A DNA stretch of 64,000 nucleotides from UBA2031 sp037189985 (GCA_037189985.1 JBBCJX010000003.1:124001-188000), one strand, 5' to 3'. Positions 28,196-36,752 are shown, counted from the stretch's first letter. Translations and numbers: made by a program. The notes: generated from the letters alone by a model not told the origin.

Positions 28196-29620
28196 ATGAG
28201 GGTGTCATTTTTCAGGGGATGGAGCCCTATGTGGCTTCATGGTGTCCTGCTGTGTCTCTGTGGTTTTCTGTTGCTGTTCCCTGTGTTTGCACATGCCCAT
28301 AGCCTGATGGAGCTCTGGCAACTGGCACGTGCCACGGAGCCCGGTTACAGGATGGCCCAGGCAGGTACAAAGGCAGCCGAGGCGCGCGAAGACATGGCGT
28401 TTGGTGCACTGCTTCCACAGTTGTCTGCAAGTGCAAGTATTCATCGTAATGATCGTCAATACCGCACCTTGATTACCGGGCGCCCTGAAACAGATGACAG
28501 CTACCGCAACCATTCTGCCCAGTTGAGCCTGACTCAGCCGCTTTTCCGCTATGCCAGCTTCATGGAGTTGAGGTTGGCAAAACGGGGCAGCCAGCAGGCT
28601 GACTTCAAGTTGGCCGCTGCGGAACAGGAGTTACTCGCAAAACTGGTGGCGGCCTGGCTGGAAGCGGTGGCAGCACGAGACGAACTGGAGTTTGTAGACA
28701 GAAAGGTGAGTGCAACGGCAAAGCTGCTGGAAACGGCGAGACGGGGGGCAGCGATTGGATTAACCGGTGCACCACAACTGGCAGATGCCCAGGCCCGACA
28801 TGAAAAAGGTTTGGCAGACCGCATGGCGGCAGAAATAGAGGCCCAGCTAAAACTCTCCAGCCTGGAGCAGCTCACGGGCACCTTGGACGATGTCGTCTTG
28901 CCCAGACTGAGCCCGGAGCGTGACTGGCTTGGTTTGGGAATGGATTCTCTGGATGCCTGGTTGTCGTTGGTTAACCAGCTCAGCCCACAGGTGTTGGCGG
29001 CAGCAAAAGCGGTTGAAATGGCGGAGGCTGAAATTGCCAGGCAGCGTGCCGGACATTATCCGACGCTGGATCTGGTGGGCAGTTACGGCAAGAACAATCA
29101 GGAAGTCGGCGGTTTCCCCGGGCAGGCGGGATATGACATTCGCCAGGGCTCGGTAGGTGCCCAGTTGAGTATCCCCATTTTTGCCGGAGGCAGTGTCTCT
29201 GCAAAAGTGTCTGAAGCATATGCCCAGAAAGAGCGTGCGGTTCAGGAACTGGAGGCTGCACGACGCGGCGCCCAACTTGCCGCAAAGCAGGCCTGGCTTG
29301 GCTGGCGCTCTGCATATGCCCGTCGGCATGCCGGTGAGCATGCAATCAAGGCAACGGCGTCATCCCTGGAATTTGCCGTCAAGGCACGGCGTCATGAACT
29401 TAAAACAGCCGCTGATGTCTTGCAGGCAGAGGAACAACATTATGCTGCCGAGCGAGATTACAGAAAGGCACGCTATGACGAGGTAATCGCCATCGTGCGG
29501 CTCAAATCCGTGATTGGTGATCTGCGAGAGACGGATATCTCTGGTATTGACGAGCTTTTGGGGCTTGCAGACACGTCTCGTGAAGATATGTCTGCGGATG
29601 TGTGGCAAAAGGAGCCGTGA
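28196..29620 (+). CDS. TolC-family outer-membrane channel
   Basis: About 474 residues from the chosen ATG. A signal peptide is clear: a basic start (MRVSFFRG), a hydrophobic core (GVLLCLCGFLLLFPVF) and an AHA cleavage site. The mature part has two TolC/OEP-type halves, with SLMELWQLARATEPGYRMAQ at the start, LSLTQPLFRYASF, long helices, and LSIPIFAGGSV in the second half. A GTG at 28151 would add 15 residues, but its upstream AAGGA lies too close to it. Family members form the outer-membrane and periplasmic conduit of type I exporters and efflux pumps. It follows the giant gene, so it is the likely exit channel for that protein. Its stop TGA overlaps an ATGG sequence that was the original start of the next adaptor gene. 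Confidence 0.88.
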   Translation: MRVSFFRGWSPMWLHGVLLCLCGFLLLFPVFAHAHSLMELWQLARATEPGYRMAQAGTKAAEAREDMAFGALLPQLSASASIHRNDRQYRTLITGRPETDDSYRNHSAQLSLTQPLFRYASFMELRLAKRGSQQADFKLAAAEQELLAKLVAAWLEAVAARDELEFVDRKVSATAKLLETARRGAAIGLTGAPQLADAQARHEKGLADRMAAEIEAQLKLSSLEQLTGTLDDVVLPRLSPERDWLGLGMDSLDAWLSLVNQLSPQVLAAAKAVEMAEAEIARQRAGHYPTLDLVGSYGKNNQEVGGFPGQAGYDIRQGSVGAQLSIPIFAGGSVSAKVSEAYAQKERAVQELEAARRGAQLAAKQAWLGWRSAYARRHAGEHAIKATASSLEFAVKARRHELKTAADVLQAEEQHYAAERDYRKARYDEVIAIVRLKSVIGDLRETDISGIDELLGLADTSREDMSADVWQKEP

Positions 29621-29636
29621 TGGAAAGCAGGGGAGG
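29590..29636 (+). repeat. Left copy of a 47-bp direct repeat flanking an inserted segment
   Basis: This stretch holds the last codons of tolC, an AGGAG-type ribosome site and ATGGAAAGCAGGGG, the first codons of an adaptor gene. It recurs 1001 bp downstream at 30591-30637, identical over CCGTGATGGAAAGCAGGGGA and diverged upstream of that. Here the open frame after ATG continues into unrelated sequence, so this copy is a dead start. Confidence 0.8.
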
Positions 29637-29639
29637 CCG

Positions 29640-29673
29640 GGTAGGTTGGGTTGAGCGCAGTGAAGCCCAACAC
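29640..29673. repeat. Small palindromic repetitive element
   Basis: GTAGGTTGGGTTGAGCGCAG is followed by TGAAGCCCAAC. The arms GTTGGG(T)T and A(G)CCCAAC are inverted around GAGCGCAGTGA. This resembles a dispersed intergenic repeat that I recall from many proteobacterial genomes. It lies inside the segment inserted after tolC. Confidence 0.55.
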
Positions 29674-29716
29674 GGTGCCTGTAATTCGCAAAATAGCCAA
29701 AAAAGGAATTTCCGTA

Positions 29717-30598
29717 ATGAGCAGAGCTTTTTTAAAGCTGACATTTTTCTTTTTGGCGATTGTCGTTGGGCTTCCTGTGCCAGCCCAACCAACACGGCCT
29801 GTACAAATGATGGCAGCCGCTGTTCCAAAAGCCACGGCATACGATGGCGTTATTGGGATATGCCAAAATATTTCATCCGGGCCGGTAACTTACTTAAGTT
29901 CGGCAGAATATGATTTGGCACCAATATCATCTGCTGTTGAGTTGATTAAAGAGAAATTTGGAGTTGCAGTAACAAAAGAGGATCGGAAAAGTGCGAAAGT
30001 GACGTTGTTGAGTGTGCCACAGCACGGTCGTGTGGTAGATGGTGAGAATAGAGTAGCAGGAATGCCGGACTATCATCCTAACCCCGATTTTAGGGGTAAA
30101 GATCGCGCAACACTTCTGGTGGAAATTGCCAGATATAAAATACAGGTGGAGTATTATCTGCGGGTGGGCATGAGTGATTGTCCTAACGATGTAACGTCGT
30201 GGAAAATCTCTTCCACTAGTGCAATGAACGCCATTCCAGTGGAAGTAGTCCAGTCAGGGTTCACTCCAGACCTCTCCAGGATCATGCTCTGCTTCGGTGA
30301 GCTTGCTGGTCAAGCGTTGGGAGAAACCAGCGGCACGGATATCACGCTTGATTCGGATGCCGCCGGCCACGACTGGTACTTCGACTGGCAGGGCACCGGT
30401 GACGACTGGCTCCCCACCTCCAATCCCCACGAATGGATGGCCAGCCCCGGCAGCCGCATGGATTTCCTCTCCGTTTTCCTGCACGAATATGGTCATGCTT
30501 TGGGCCTGAAGCATTCACACGACAGCCACGACTTGATCGTCACAACATTGCAGCCCAGCATGCGCCGTTTGCCCTCGGCGGAGGGTGCCCGTCTATGA
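29717..30598 (+). CDS. Small secreted paralogue of the giant protein's metalloprotease module
   Basis: 293 residues from ATG 29717, chosen because AAGGA lies upstream and the start opens a signal peptide (LKLTFFFLAIVVGLPVPAQP). The middle part (about 100-170) resembles the strand-rich section just before the protease in the giant protein. From about residue 195 the two proteins align closely through DAAGHDWYFDWQGTGDDWLP and HEYGHALGLKH (His256, His260 and His266 as zinc ligands). The giant protein's Met-turn DLMA is DLIV here (Ile274), and the protein stops soon after RRLPSAE. The gene lies within the 1-kb segment between tolC and the adaptor. It may be a truncated copy, an inhibitor-like decoy or a processing protease; catalysis is doubtful without the Met-turn methionine. 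Confidence 0.7.
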   Translation: MSRAFLKLTFFFLAIVVGLPVPAQPTRPVQMMAAAVPKATAYDGVIGICQNISSGPVTYLSSAEYDLAPISSAVELIKEKFGVAVTKEDRKSAKVTLLSVPQHGRVVDGENRVAGMPDYHPNPDFRGKDRATLLVEIARYKIQVEYYLRVGMSDCPNDVTSWKISSTSAMNAIPVEVVQSGFTPDLSRIMLCFGELAGQALGETSGTDITLDSDAAGHDWYFDWQGTGDDWLPTSNPHEWMASPGSRMDFLSVFLHEYGHALGLKHSHDSHDLIVTTLQPSMRRLPSAEGARL

Positions 30599-30637
30599 AT
30601 ATGTGGTGAGAGGAACCGTGATGGAAAGCAGGGGAAG
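30591..30637 (+). repeat. Right copy of the 47-bp direct repeat; live adaptor start
   Basis: It matches 29590-29636 at an offset of 1001 bp. This copy carries the functional ATG (30621) of the GAF/HlyD adaptor, with AGAGGA a few bases upstream. Confidence 0.8.
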
Positions 30638-32468
30638 TTATCTTCACGCCACTACCGGGCCGGATGAGGCGGACAAGCGATCTCCCTGGGACGAATTTGT
30701 TCTTTCTCGCACGGTGGAGGAGCGTTGCCGTGCATGGCTTGAGCTGATTTGCCAGGATGTAGTCGGCGCAACGGCAGCCGCTACCCTTGTACAGGGAGCT
30801 GATGGCCAGTCCTTTGTCCCGTTGGCTGTCTGGCCCAGGCCCACTCAGGACATGAGCCGTCTGGCTGGCGTGGTGGAAGCTGTGCTCAGAGACCGTAAGG
30901 CGGTGGTTCAGCCTGGGGAAACGGGAGCGTTGCATATTGCTTATCCCTTGATGCTGGGCCAGCGCATCGAAGGGGTCGTCGCTGTTGAAGCCACTTGCTC
31001 TCAGGCGGTGGCCCAGCAGGTCTTGCGTGACATTCACTGGGGTAGCGCCTGGCTGGCCAATCTGCTGGCGGCTCATGAGCATGACGAGGCCGTGCGCGGG
31101 AAGGAGCGCATGGTTTCCGTGCTTGAGACAATCGCGGTGGCGCTGCGGCACGGAAAGATGCATCAGGCGATGTTCGAGTTGGTCAACAGCCTGCGCCAGC
31201 ATTTGGATTGTGCCCGTGTGGCTTTGGGCATTGTGGATAAATCGGATGTCAGGCTGCTTGCCCTCTCAGAAGCGGCTTCCTTTGAAAAGAATGCGTCTCT
31301 TGCCAAGGCTTATGTGAATGCCATGCGGGAGTCTTTTGATCGCAACCGTGTTGTCTCGCTACATGGGGATGCTCCAGAGGAGCAGGATGAAAAATCCCCG
31401 GAGCATGAGGCTCTTCGCCGTATTTCGGGAATGGGTGTTGTGCTCTCCCAACCGCTGGTGATAGGTGCTGACTGCGTTGGTGTACTTGTTCTTGAAAGAG
31501 AGGAGCAAGCATTCAGTGATGATGACATGGCTTGGCTGGATGCCTTTGCCGCGTTGCTGGCACCGGTGATAAAGCAGCGCCGTCTTGCCGAGCGCAGCAC
31601 CTGGGGGCGCTTACGCGATGAGATGCATGAGCTTCTGAAGCGGTTCTTCGGGCCGCGGCATCTTGTCTGGAAGGCGTCTGCCGCGCTGGTGATACTGATA
31701 ACGGCGCTGATGGTTCTGGTGCCGATCACTTATCGTGTCTCTGCAAAGACAGTTGTCGAAGGCGAAATCCAGCGTGTGGCTGCCGCGCCACTCGACGGCT
31801 TCATTGCCGTTGCCCATGTGCGGGCCGGGGATATGGTGAAGAAGGGTGATGCTCTGGTGCAGCTTGACGACCGGGAGCTGCTCATGGAGCAAGCGCGCTG
31901 GAACAGCGAGCGGCGCCAGTATGCCGACAAGCTGCGGGAGGCAATGGCAGGGCATGATCTGGTTGCCGTGCAGTTGACCCGTGCCCAGCTTGATCAGGCA
32001 GAAGCACAATGGAAGCTGGCCACTGAGAAAATAAGGCGCTCACATATTGTTGCACCTTTCGATGGAATCGTCGTATCGGGTGATTTGCACCAGAAGATCG
32101 GTGCGCCGGTACAGGTGGGCGAGACTTTGTTCGAAGTGGCGCCACTGGAAAGTTATCGCGTCATCCTGCAAGTGGATGAGCGCGAGATACGCCATGTCCT
32201 GACGGGGCAGGAAGGGCATCTTGTGATTACCGGCATTGCGGGTGACCCCATGCCTTTTCGCGTATCCCGCGTGACACCGGTCGCTACAGCGCAGGAAGGC
32301 CGCAATTTCTTCCGGGTTGAGGCCGATCTTGCGGATGCATCGCCTCGGCTGCGACCGGGCATGGAAGGGGTTGGGAAGATCGAGGTGGGTTCGCAGTCGC
32401 TGTGGTGGGTGATGACGCATTCCTTTGCGGACTGGCTGCGGCTCAAGCTGTGGACCTGGATGCCATGA
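30621..32468 (+). CDS. GAF-domain HlyD-type membrane fusion (adaptor) protein
   Basis: 615 residues from ATG 30621, which has AGAGGA upstream and matches the duplicated start after tolC; a GTG at 30585 in the same frame is less likely. Residues 1-340 are cytosolic and contain at least one GAF-like domain (GVVLSQPLVIGADCVGVLVL, then AFSDDDMAWLDAFAALLAP). A single membrane span lies near 352-374 (ALVILITALMVLVPIT). The periplasmic part has the split lipoyl/barrel-sandwich motifs of HlyD (AAPLDGFIAVAHVRAGDMV; IVAPFDGIVVSGDLHQKIG) around a short coiled coil, then a beta-barrel. Such adaptors join an inner-membrane motor to TolC. A large GAF-bearing cytosolic part is unusual and suggests ligand control. 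It ends 10 bp before the M50 gene. Confidence 0.82.
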   Translation: MESRGSYLHATTGPDEADKRSPWDEFVLSRTVEERCRAWLELICQDVVGATAAATLVQGADGQSFVPLAVWPRPTQDMSRLAGVVEAVLRDRKAVVQPGETGALHIAYPLMLGQRIEGVVAVEATCSQAVAQQVLRDIHWGSAWLANLLAAHEHDEAVRGKERMVSVLETIAVALRHGKMHQAMFELVNSLRQHLDCARVALGIVDKSDVRLLALSEAASFEKNASLAKAYVNAMRESFDRNRVVSLHGDAPEEQDEKSPEHEALRRISGMGVVLSQPLVIGADCVGVLVLEREEQAFSDDDMAWLDAFAALLAPVIKQRRLAERSTWGRLRDEMHELLKRFFGPRHLVWKASAALVILITALMVLVPITYRVSAKTVVEGEIQRVAAAPLDGFIAVAHVRAGDMVKKGDALVQLDDRELLMEQARWNSERRQYADKLREAMAGHDLVAVQLTRAQLDQAEAQWKLATEKIRRSHIVAPFDGIVVSGDLHQKIGAPVQVGETLFEVAPLESYRVILQVDEREIRHVLTGQEGHLVITGIAGDPMPFRVSRVTPVATAQEGRNFFRVEADLADASPRLRPGMEGVGKIEVGSQSLWWVMTHSFADWLRLKLWTWMP

Positions 32469-32478
32469 AAGGAAGTGC

Positions 32479-34629
32479 ATGATGGCGCGTCATCTGTTCA
32501 GCCCTTCCTGGCACAGTGTGGCCGAGCTCAAGCCCCGTCTGGTGCCACAAGCGAGGATCAACCGCCATCTTTACCGTGGAAAGGTTTGGTATGTTGTGCA
32601 AGACCAGTCGGGTGGGCGTTACCACAGGCTGTCTGCGCCGGCTTACATGCTGGTGCTGCAAATGGACGGTACACACACGGTGCAGTCTGTCTGGGAAAAG
32701 GCCAATCTCTCGGGATCGGGTGATGACTGTACCCAGGGTGAGATGGTGGACCTTCTGGTACAACTGCATGCCGCTGACTTGCTGCAGGTTGATACCAACC
32801 CTGATTCAGCTGCTCTTTTTGAGCGCTACAAGAAAAAGAAGCGGGCAACACTGAAGCAATGGTTGCTCAATCCCATGAGCTTGAAGTTCCCCTTGCTGGA
32901 CCCGGATGATTTTCTGGACCGATGGCTGTTTGTGGGGAAGTTCTTTTTTTCCCGGGCGGGATTCTTCTTGTGGCTGGCCGTTGTGTTACCAGCATTCGTA
33001 CTGGCGCTCAGGTACTGGTCCGAGCTGACGCACAATTTTTCTGATCAGGTACTTTCTTCCAGCAACCTGTTGGTCATGGCGCTGGTCTATCCCGTGGTCA
33101 AGTTGTTGCATGAGTTGGGTCACGGTTTTGCCGCAAAGACCTGGGGTGGGAAGGTACACGAGATGGGGCTGATGTTTCTGGTGTTTGCCCCCATTCCCTA
33201 TGTGGATGCCTCGTCTGCGTCTTCATTCCCCTCAAAGATACAGCGTGCCATCGTGGCAGCAGCCGGCATGATGGTGGAGCTTTTCCTGGCAGCGCTGGCA
33301 TTGTTTGTGTGGTTGTGGGTGGAGCCTGGCATTCCCCGTGCTGTTGCTTATAACGTGATGATCATTGCCGGTATCTCGACCTTGGTCGTCAATGGCAATC
33401 CCCTGCTCAGGTATGACGCTTACTTCATACTCTGTGATCTGATTGAAATCCCGAATCTTGCACAGCGTGGCCAGAAGTACCTGACCTATTTGTGGGACAA
33501 GCACATTTTCGGAGTCCACGATCTTGAGCCTCCTGCAGAGACGCCTTCGGAGCGGCGATGGCTTTTCTTTTACACGCCTTTGGCATGGTGCTATCGCACC
33601 TTTGTTACCATCACCATCATCATTTTTGTGGCCGGCGAGTTCTTCATATTCGGCGTGCTCCTGGCTGTGTGGGGGCTGATCACATTGGTGGGCACACCGC
33701 TGTGGAAAATTTACAAGCATGTGGTGACGAGCCCTGGCTTGCGCCGGCAACGATCCCGTGCCATCCAGGCCACGCTGGGTATGGTGGCCGTTGCGTGGTT
33801 GCTGGTAGGTGTGATTCCGGTGCCGCTATATACACAGGCCCAAGGCGTAGTCTGGTTGCCTGATTCCTCCATTTTGCGGGCTGGGGAGGGCGGATTTTTC
33901 CAGCACTGGTCGGCGAAGCCGGGAGAGTGGGTGGATAAAGGGGTACCGCTGTTCCAGATGGAAGATCAGATCATTGCCACAGAGCTTGAGGTTGCCAGGG
34001 CCAGGGTGACGGAGCTTCAGGCACAGTATCGTGCAGAGGCATTTGCAAACCCAGTAAAGGGCCAGGTCTTGCGGGCTCAGCTTGAGCGTGAGCAAAAAGT
34101 GTTGGAGAAGTCGCAGGAGAGGGTGGATCGTCTGACGGTCCGGGCACAGGCATCGGGTGTGCTCGTTGCTGCCCGTCCTCAGGACATGCCGGGGCGCTAT
34201 TTGAAAAAAGGTGATCAGGTTGCTTATGTACTTGACAATAATGCGCTCATTGCACGGGTTGTCATCTCGCAGGACGACATTGATCTGGTGCGTACCCGTT
34301 ATCATTCGGCGCAGCTCAGGTTTGCAGATTCCATTGCCCGTGTGAGCTCCGCCGGTTTGGTAAGGCAGGCTGTTGGTGGTGTGCGCGAATTGCCAACGGC
34401 AGCTTTGAGCATACAGGGAGGAGGACTGATTCCCACTGCTCCTGACGATGCCAATGGCATGAAAACCATGGACCGCGTTTTCTTCGTCGATTTGTCACTG
34501 TCGGAAGGTTCACCACCGGCAGCATTTGGTGAGCGGGTTCATGTCCGCTTCAACCATGGCTATGAGCCCTTGGCTTCGCAAGGGTTCCGGCGTTTCCGAC
34601 AACTTTTTCTGAGCCATTTCCGTGTCTGA
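32479..34629 (+). CDS. M50 metalloprotease with PqqD-like N-terminus and HlyD-like C-terminus
   Basis: 716 residues from ATG 32479 (AAGGA six bases upstream; the adjacent ATG at 32482 is equivalent). Residues 10-110 resemble a PqqD-type peptide-binding winged helix (KVWYVVQDQSGGRYHRLSAP, AYMLVLQMDGTHTVQSVWEK). Several membrane spans follow. The zinc motif HELGH is at 211-215, and NGNPLLRYDAYFILCD is the second site-2-protease motif, with Asp as third ligand. The C-terminal 250 residues have barrel-sandwich halves (SAKPGEWVDKGVPLFQME; VRAQASGVLVAARPQDMPGR) around a coiled coil. Relatives process or export peptides. Here it probably forms the inner-membrane core that meets the substrate; that is inference. 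Its last 8 bp overlap the SecA-like gene. Confidence 0.8.
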   Translation: MMARHLFSPSWHSVAELKPRLVPQARINRHLYRGKVWYVVQDQSGGRYHRLSAPAYMLVLQMDGTHTVQSVWEKANLSGSGDDCTQGEMVDLLVQLHAADLLQVDTNPDSAALFERYKKKKRATLKQWLLNPMSLKFPLLDPDDFLDRWLFVGKFFFSRAGFFLWLAVVLPAFVLALRYWSELTHNFSDQVLSSSNLLVMALVYPVVKLLHELGHGFAAKTWGGKVHEMGLMFLVFAPIPYVDASSASSFPSKIQRAIVAAAGMMVELFLAALALFVWLWVEPGIPRAVAYNVMIIAGISTLVVNGNPLLRYDAYFILCDLIEIPNLAQRGQKYLTYLWDKHIFGVHDLEPPAETPSERRWLFFYTPLAWCYRTFVTITIIIFVAGEFFIFGVLLAVWGLITLVGTPLWKIYKHVVTSPGLRRQRSRAIQATLGMVAVAWLLVGVIPVPLYTQAQGVVWLPDSSILRAGEGGFFQHWSAKPGEWVDKGVPLFQMEDQIIATELEVARARVTELQAQYRAEAFANPVKGQVLRAQLEREQKVLEKSQERVDRLTVRAQASGVLVAARPQDMPGRYLKKGDQVAYVLDNNALIARVVISQDDIDLVRTRYHSAQLRFADSIARVSSAGLVRQAVGGVRELPTAALSIQGGGLIPTAPDDANGMKTMDRVFFVDLSLSEGSPPAAFGERVHVRFNHGYEPLASQGFRRFRQLFLSHFRV

Positions 34630-36610
34630 TATCAAGGCGCTTCTGGTTGGCAGGAATATCGACGTGGCCGACGGCGTGTATCTGGAGCGCCTGGATATGC
34701 CAGTCGGTGTTGTGGAGGAATGGTTGCGGGCAAGACTGGCCCGGTTTGCCGTAAGTAGTGCAAATCCTGCCAGTACTTTTGTAGAGCGGGTGGGCTCATT
34801 CGAATCTCTCATTCGGCAGAAAAGCGATGATGACTTGAGGGCTGCCTTGTTTGAAAAGGCGCGCGCCATGCAGGTGACGGGTTTTCAGGGGGAGGGGTTG
34901 GAGGCCGCATTTGCCGTGGTGCGCGAAGCTTCTCGTCGCTGCCTGGGAAAACGGCATCATGATGTCCAGATTCTTGCCGGGCAGTCCCTGCTTCAGGGAA
35001 GAATTGCCGAAATGGCCACCGGCGAAGGAAAAACCCTGGCGGGAACCCTGGCAATTTGTGTGGCAGCAGCAGCAGGTGCCTGCGTGCATGTGGTGACAGT
35101 CAACGACTATCTGGCAGAGCGTGATGCCGAGCACAACATGCCTTTGTTCGAGTTTTTCGGCTTGACGGTGGGGGTTGTCAAGCAGGACATGCCTGTTCCT
35201 GAGCGCCAGAAGCAATATGCGAAGCATATTGCCTATGTTTCCAATAAAGAGCTGACGTTTGATTATCTCAAGGATGTGATTTCCTGGGGCGGTGCATTGT
35301 CCGTACACATGAAGCTGCGAAAGCTTGCTGGAGGGAAATCACGATCAGGCACTTTATTGCGTGGTCTGCATGTTGCCATTGTGGATGAGGCGGACAGTGT
35401 TCTCATCGATGAAGCCCGAACGCCACTGATCATTTCCGAAACTCTGCCGGATGACCTGAGTGAGGAAATTTATCAGCAGGCACTGGAGATCGCCGGACAA
35501 TTGCGGGAGGACGTGGATTATAGGCGGGGCAAGGACAAGGATATCTGGCTGACCGATGCAGGCACTTCATGCCTGTCTGCCTTGATCGAAGGGTACGATG
35601 GTGTCTGGAGGTCCAGGCTATGGCGTCAGGAGCTGACCCAGAAAGCGTTGTCTGCACTGCATATGTTCAAACGTGACCAGCATTACATCATTGCAGATAA
35701 CAAGGTCCAGATCGTCGACGAGTTTACTGGCAGGGTCATGCCAGACCGGACATGGGAGCGTGGCTTGCACCAGATGATAGAGGCCAAGGAGCAGTGCGAT
35801 ATTTCCGGACAGCGCCGAACGCTTTCGCAAATCACCTACCAACGCTTCTTTGGACGATATCTGCTCTTAGCAGGGATGACGGGAACTGCCAGAGAGGTTG
35901 CTCCGGAGCTAAAGCGAGTCTACGACTTGCCTTCAACGCGGATACCGACGCATAAACCAAGCCGGAGATTCCGCCTTGCTGATCGATTGTTCCGCACTCC
36001 GGAAGAGAAATGGCAAGAGGTCGCCCGGCGGGCGGTGGAGATCGCAGGGCAGGGGCGTTCAGTGCTTGTGGGAACGCGCTCTGTCGAAGCATCAGAGCTG
36101 CTGGGCGAGTTGCTTGTTGCACAAGGCGTTGATCATGTTCTCTTGAATGCTCGCCAGGATCAGGTAGAAGCCGATGCCGTTGCCTCTGCCGGTGAGGCAG
36201 GGCGCATCACGGTAGCTACCAACATGGCGGGGCGCGGGACCGATATCAAGCTGTCGCCTGAGGTTGCCGGGAATGGTGGCCTGCATGTCATTCTGACAGA
36301 GTTCCATGAGAGCGCCCGCGTTGACCGGCAGCTTTTCGGGCGCGCGGCGCGACAAGGAGATCCAGGAACAGTCGAAGCTATCGTAAGCCTTCAGGACGAT
36401 CTTTTTATCGGGTACGCTAAACATGTCAGCCGTCTGCTTCAGACGCTCTTGCTGAGTAAGTGCTGGTATAGCAGCCATTTGCTCAAGATGCTGGTTTGGT
36501 ATGCGCAAGGTAAGTCAGAGCGTCATAACCGCAACATCCGTCTCGATACAATCAAGCGAGACAGAGAGTGGTTACGGGCGTTAGGGTTTGTTGGTGCAGA
36601 AAAGAAATAA
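34622..36610 (+). CDS. Short SecA-like ATPase
   Basis: 662 residues from a GTG that overlaps the M50 stop, so translation is probably coupled. SecA-specific motifs are present: ATGEGKTL with Lys137, DEADS at 255-259 followed by VLIDEARTPLIIS, a preprotein-crosslinking-like section, ITYQRFFGRYLLLAGMTGTA, TNMAGRGTDIK at 533-543, and GRAARQGDPG with SLQDDLF. Housekeeping SecA is about 850-900 residues. This protein ends about 90 residues after the last helicase motif, so most of the helical wing/scaffold and the zinc-binding tail are missing. Housekeeping SecA drives export through SecYEG. This one is probably a dedicated motor for the neighbouring exporter, the giant protein being the likely cargo. 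Confidence 0.85.
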   Translation: MSDIKALLVGRNIDVADGVYLERLDMPVGVVEEWLRARLARFAVSSANPASTFVERVGSFESLIRQKSDDDLRAALFEKARAMQVTGFQGEGLEAAFAVVREASRRCLGKRHHDVQILAGQSLLQGRIAEMATGEGKTLAGTLAICVAAAAGACVHVVTVNDYLAERDAEHNMPLFEFFGLTVGVVKQDMPVPERQKQYAKHIAYVSNKELTFDYLKDVISWGGALSVHMKLRKLAGGKSRSGTLLRGLHVAIVDEADSVLIDEARTPLIISETLPDDLSEEIYQQALEIAGQLREDVDYRRGKDKDIWLTDAGTSCLSALIEGYDGVWRSRLWRQELTQKALSALHMFKRDQHYIIADNKVQIVDEFTGRVMPDRTWERGLHQMIEAKEQCDISGQRRTLSQITYQRFFGRYLLLAGMTGTAREVAPELKRVYDLPSTRIPTHKPSRRFRLADRLFRTPEEKWQEVARRAVEIAGQGRSVLVGTRSVEASELLGELLVAQGVDHVLLNARQDQVEADAVASAGEAGRITVATNMAGRGTDIKLSPEVAGNGGLHVILTEFHESARVDRQLFGRAARQGDPGTVEAIVSLQDDLFIGYAKHVSRLLQTLLLSKCWYSSHLLKMLVWYAQGKSERHNRNIRLDTIKRDREWLRALGFVGAEKK

Positions 36611-36752
36611 TTGCCAGTGAGCCATGGCTCAATTTCGTGAGGTCAGTGGAGAAACTGGGCAGGATATTCACACTGATACTGGCACATGTGTAAAGACATA
36701 AGCCCTTAACATCATGTTTAGCACGGGCCTTAGGGAGGCTTTTAGGGATGAA

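Noticed and set aside
28196..29620. TolC taken as part of an ordinary drug efflux pump
   Set aside because: No RND or MFS pump gene is adjacent; the neighbours are a giant substrate-like protein, an adaptor, an M50 protein and a SecA-like motor.
29602..29913. Open frame containing MESRGGRVGW after tolC
   Set aside because: It begins with the duplicated adaptor start and then runs through a palindromic repeat into another gene's sequence out of frame; it is a dead copy.
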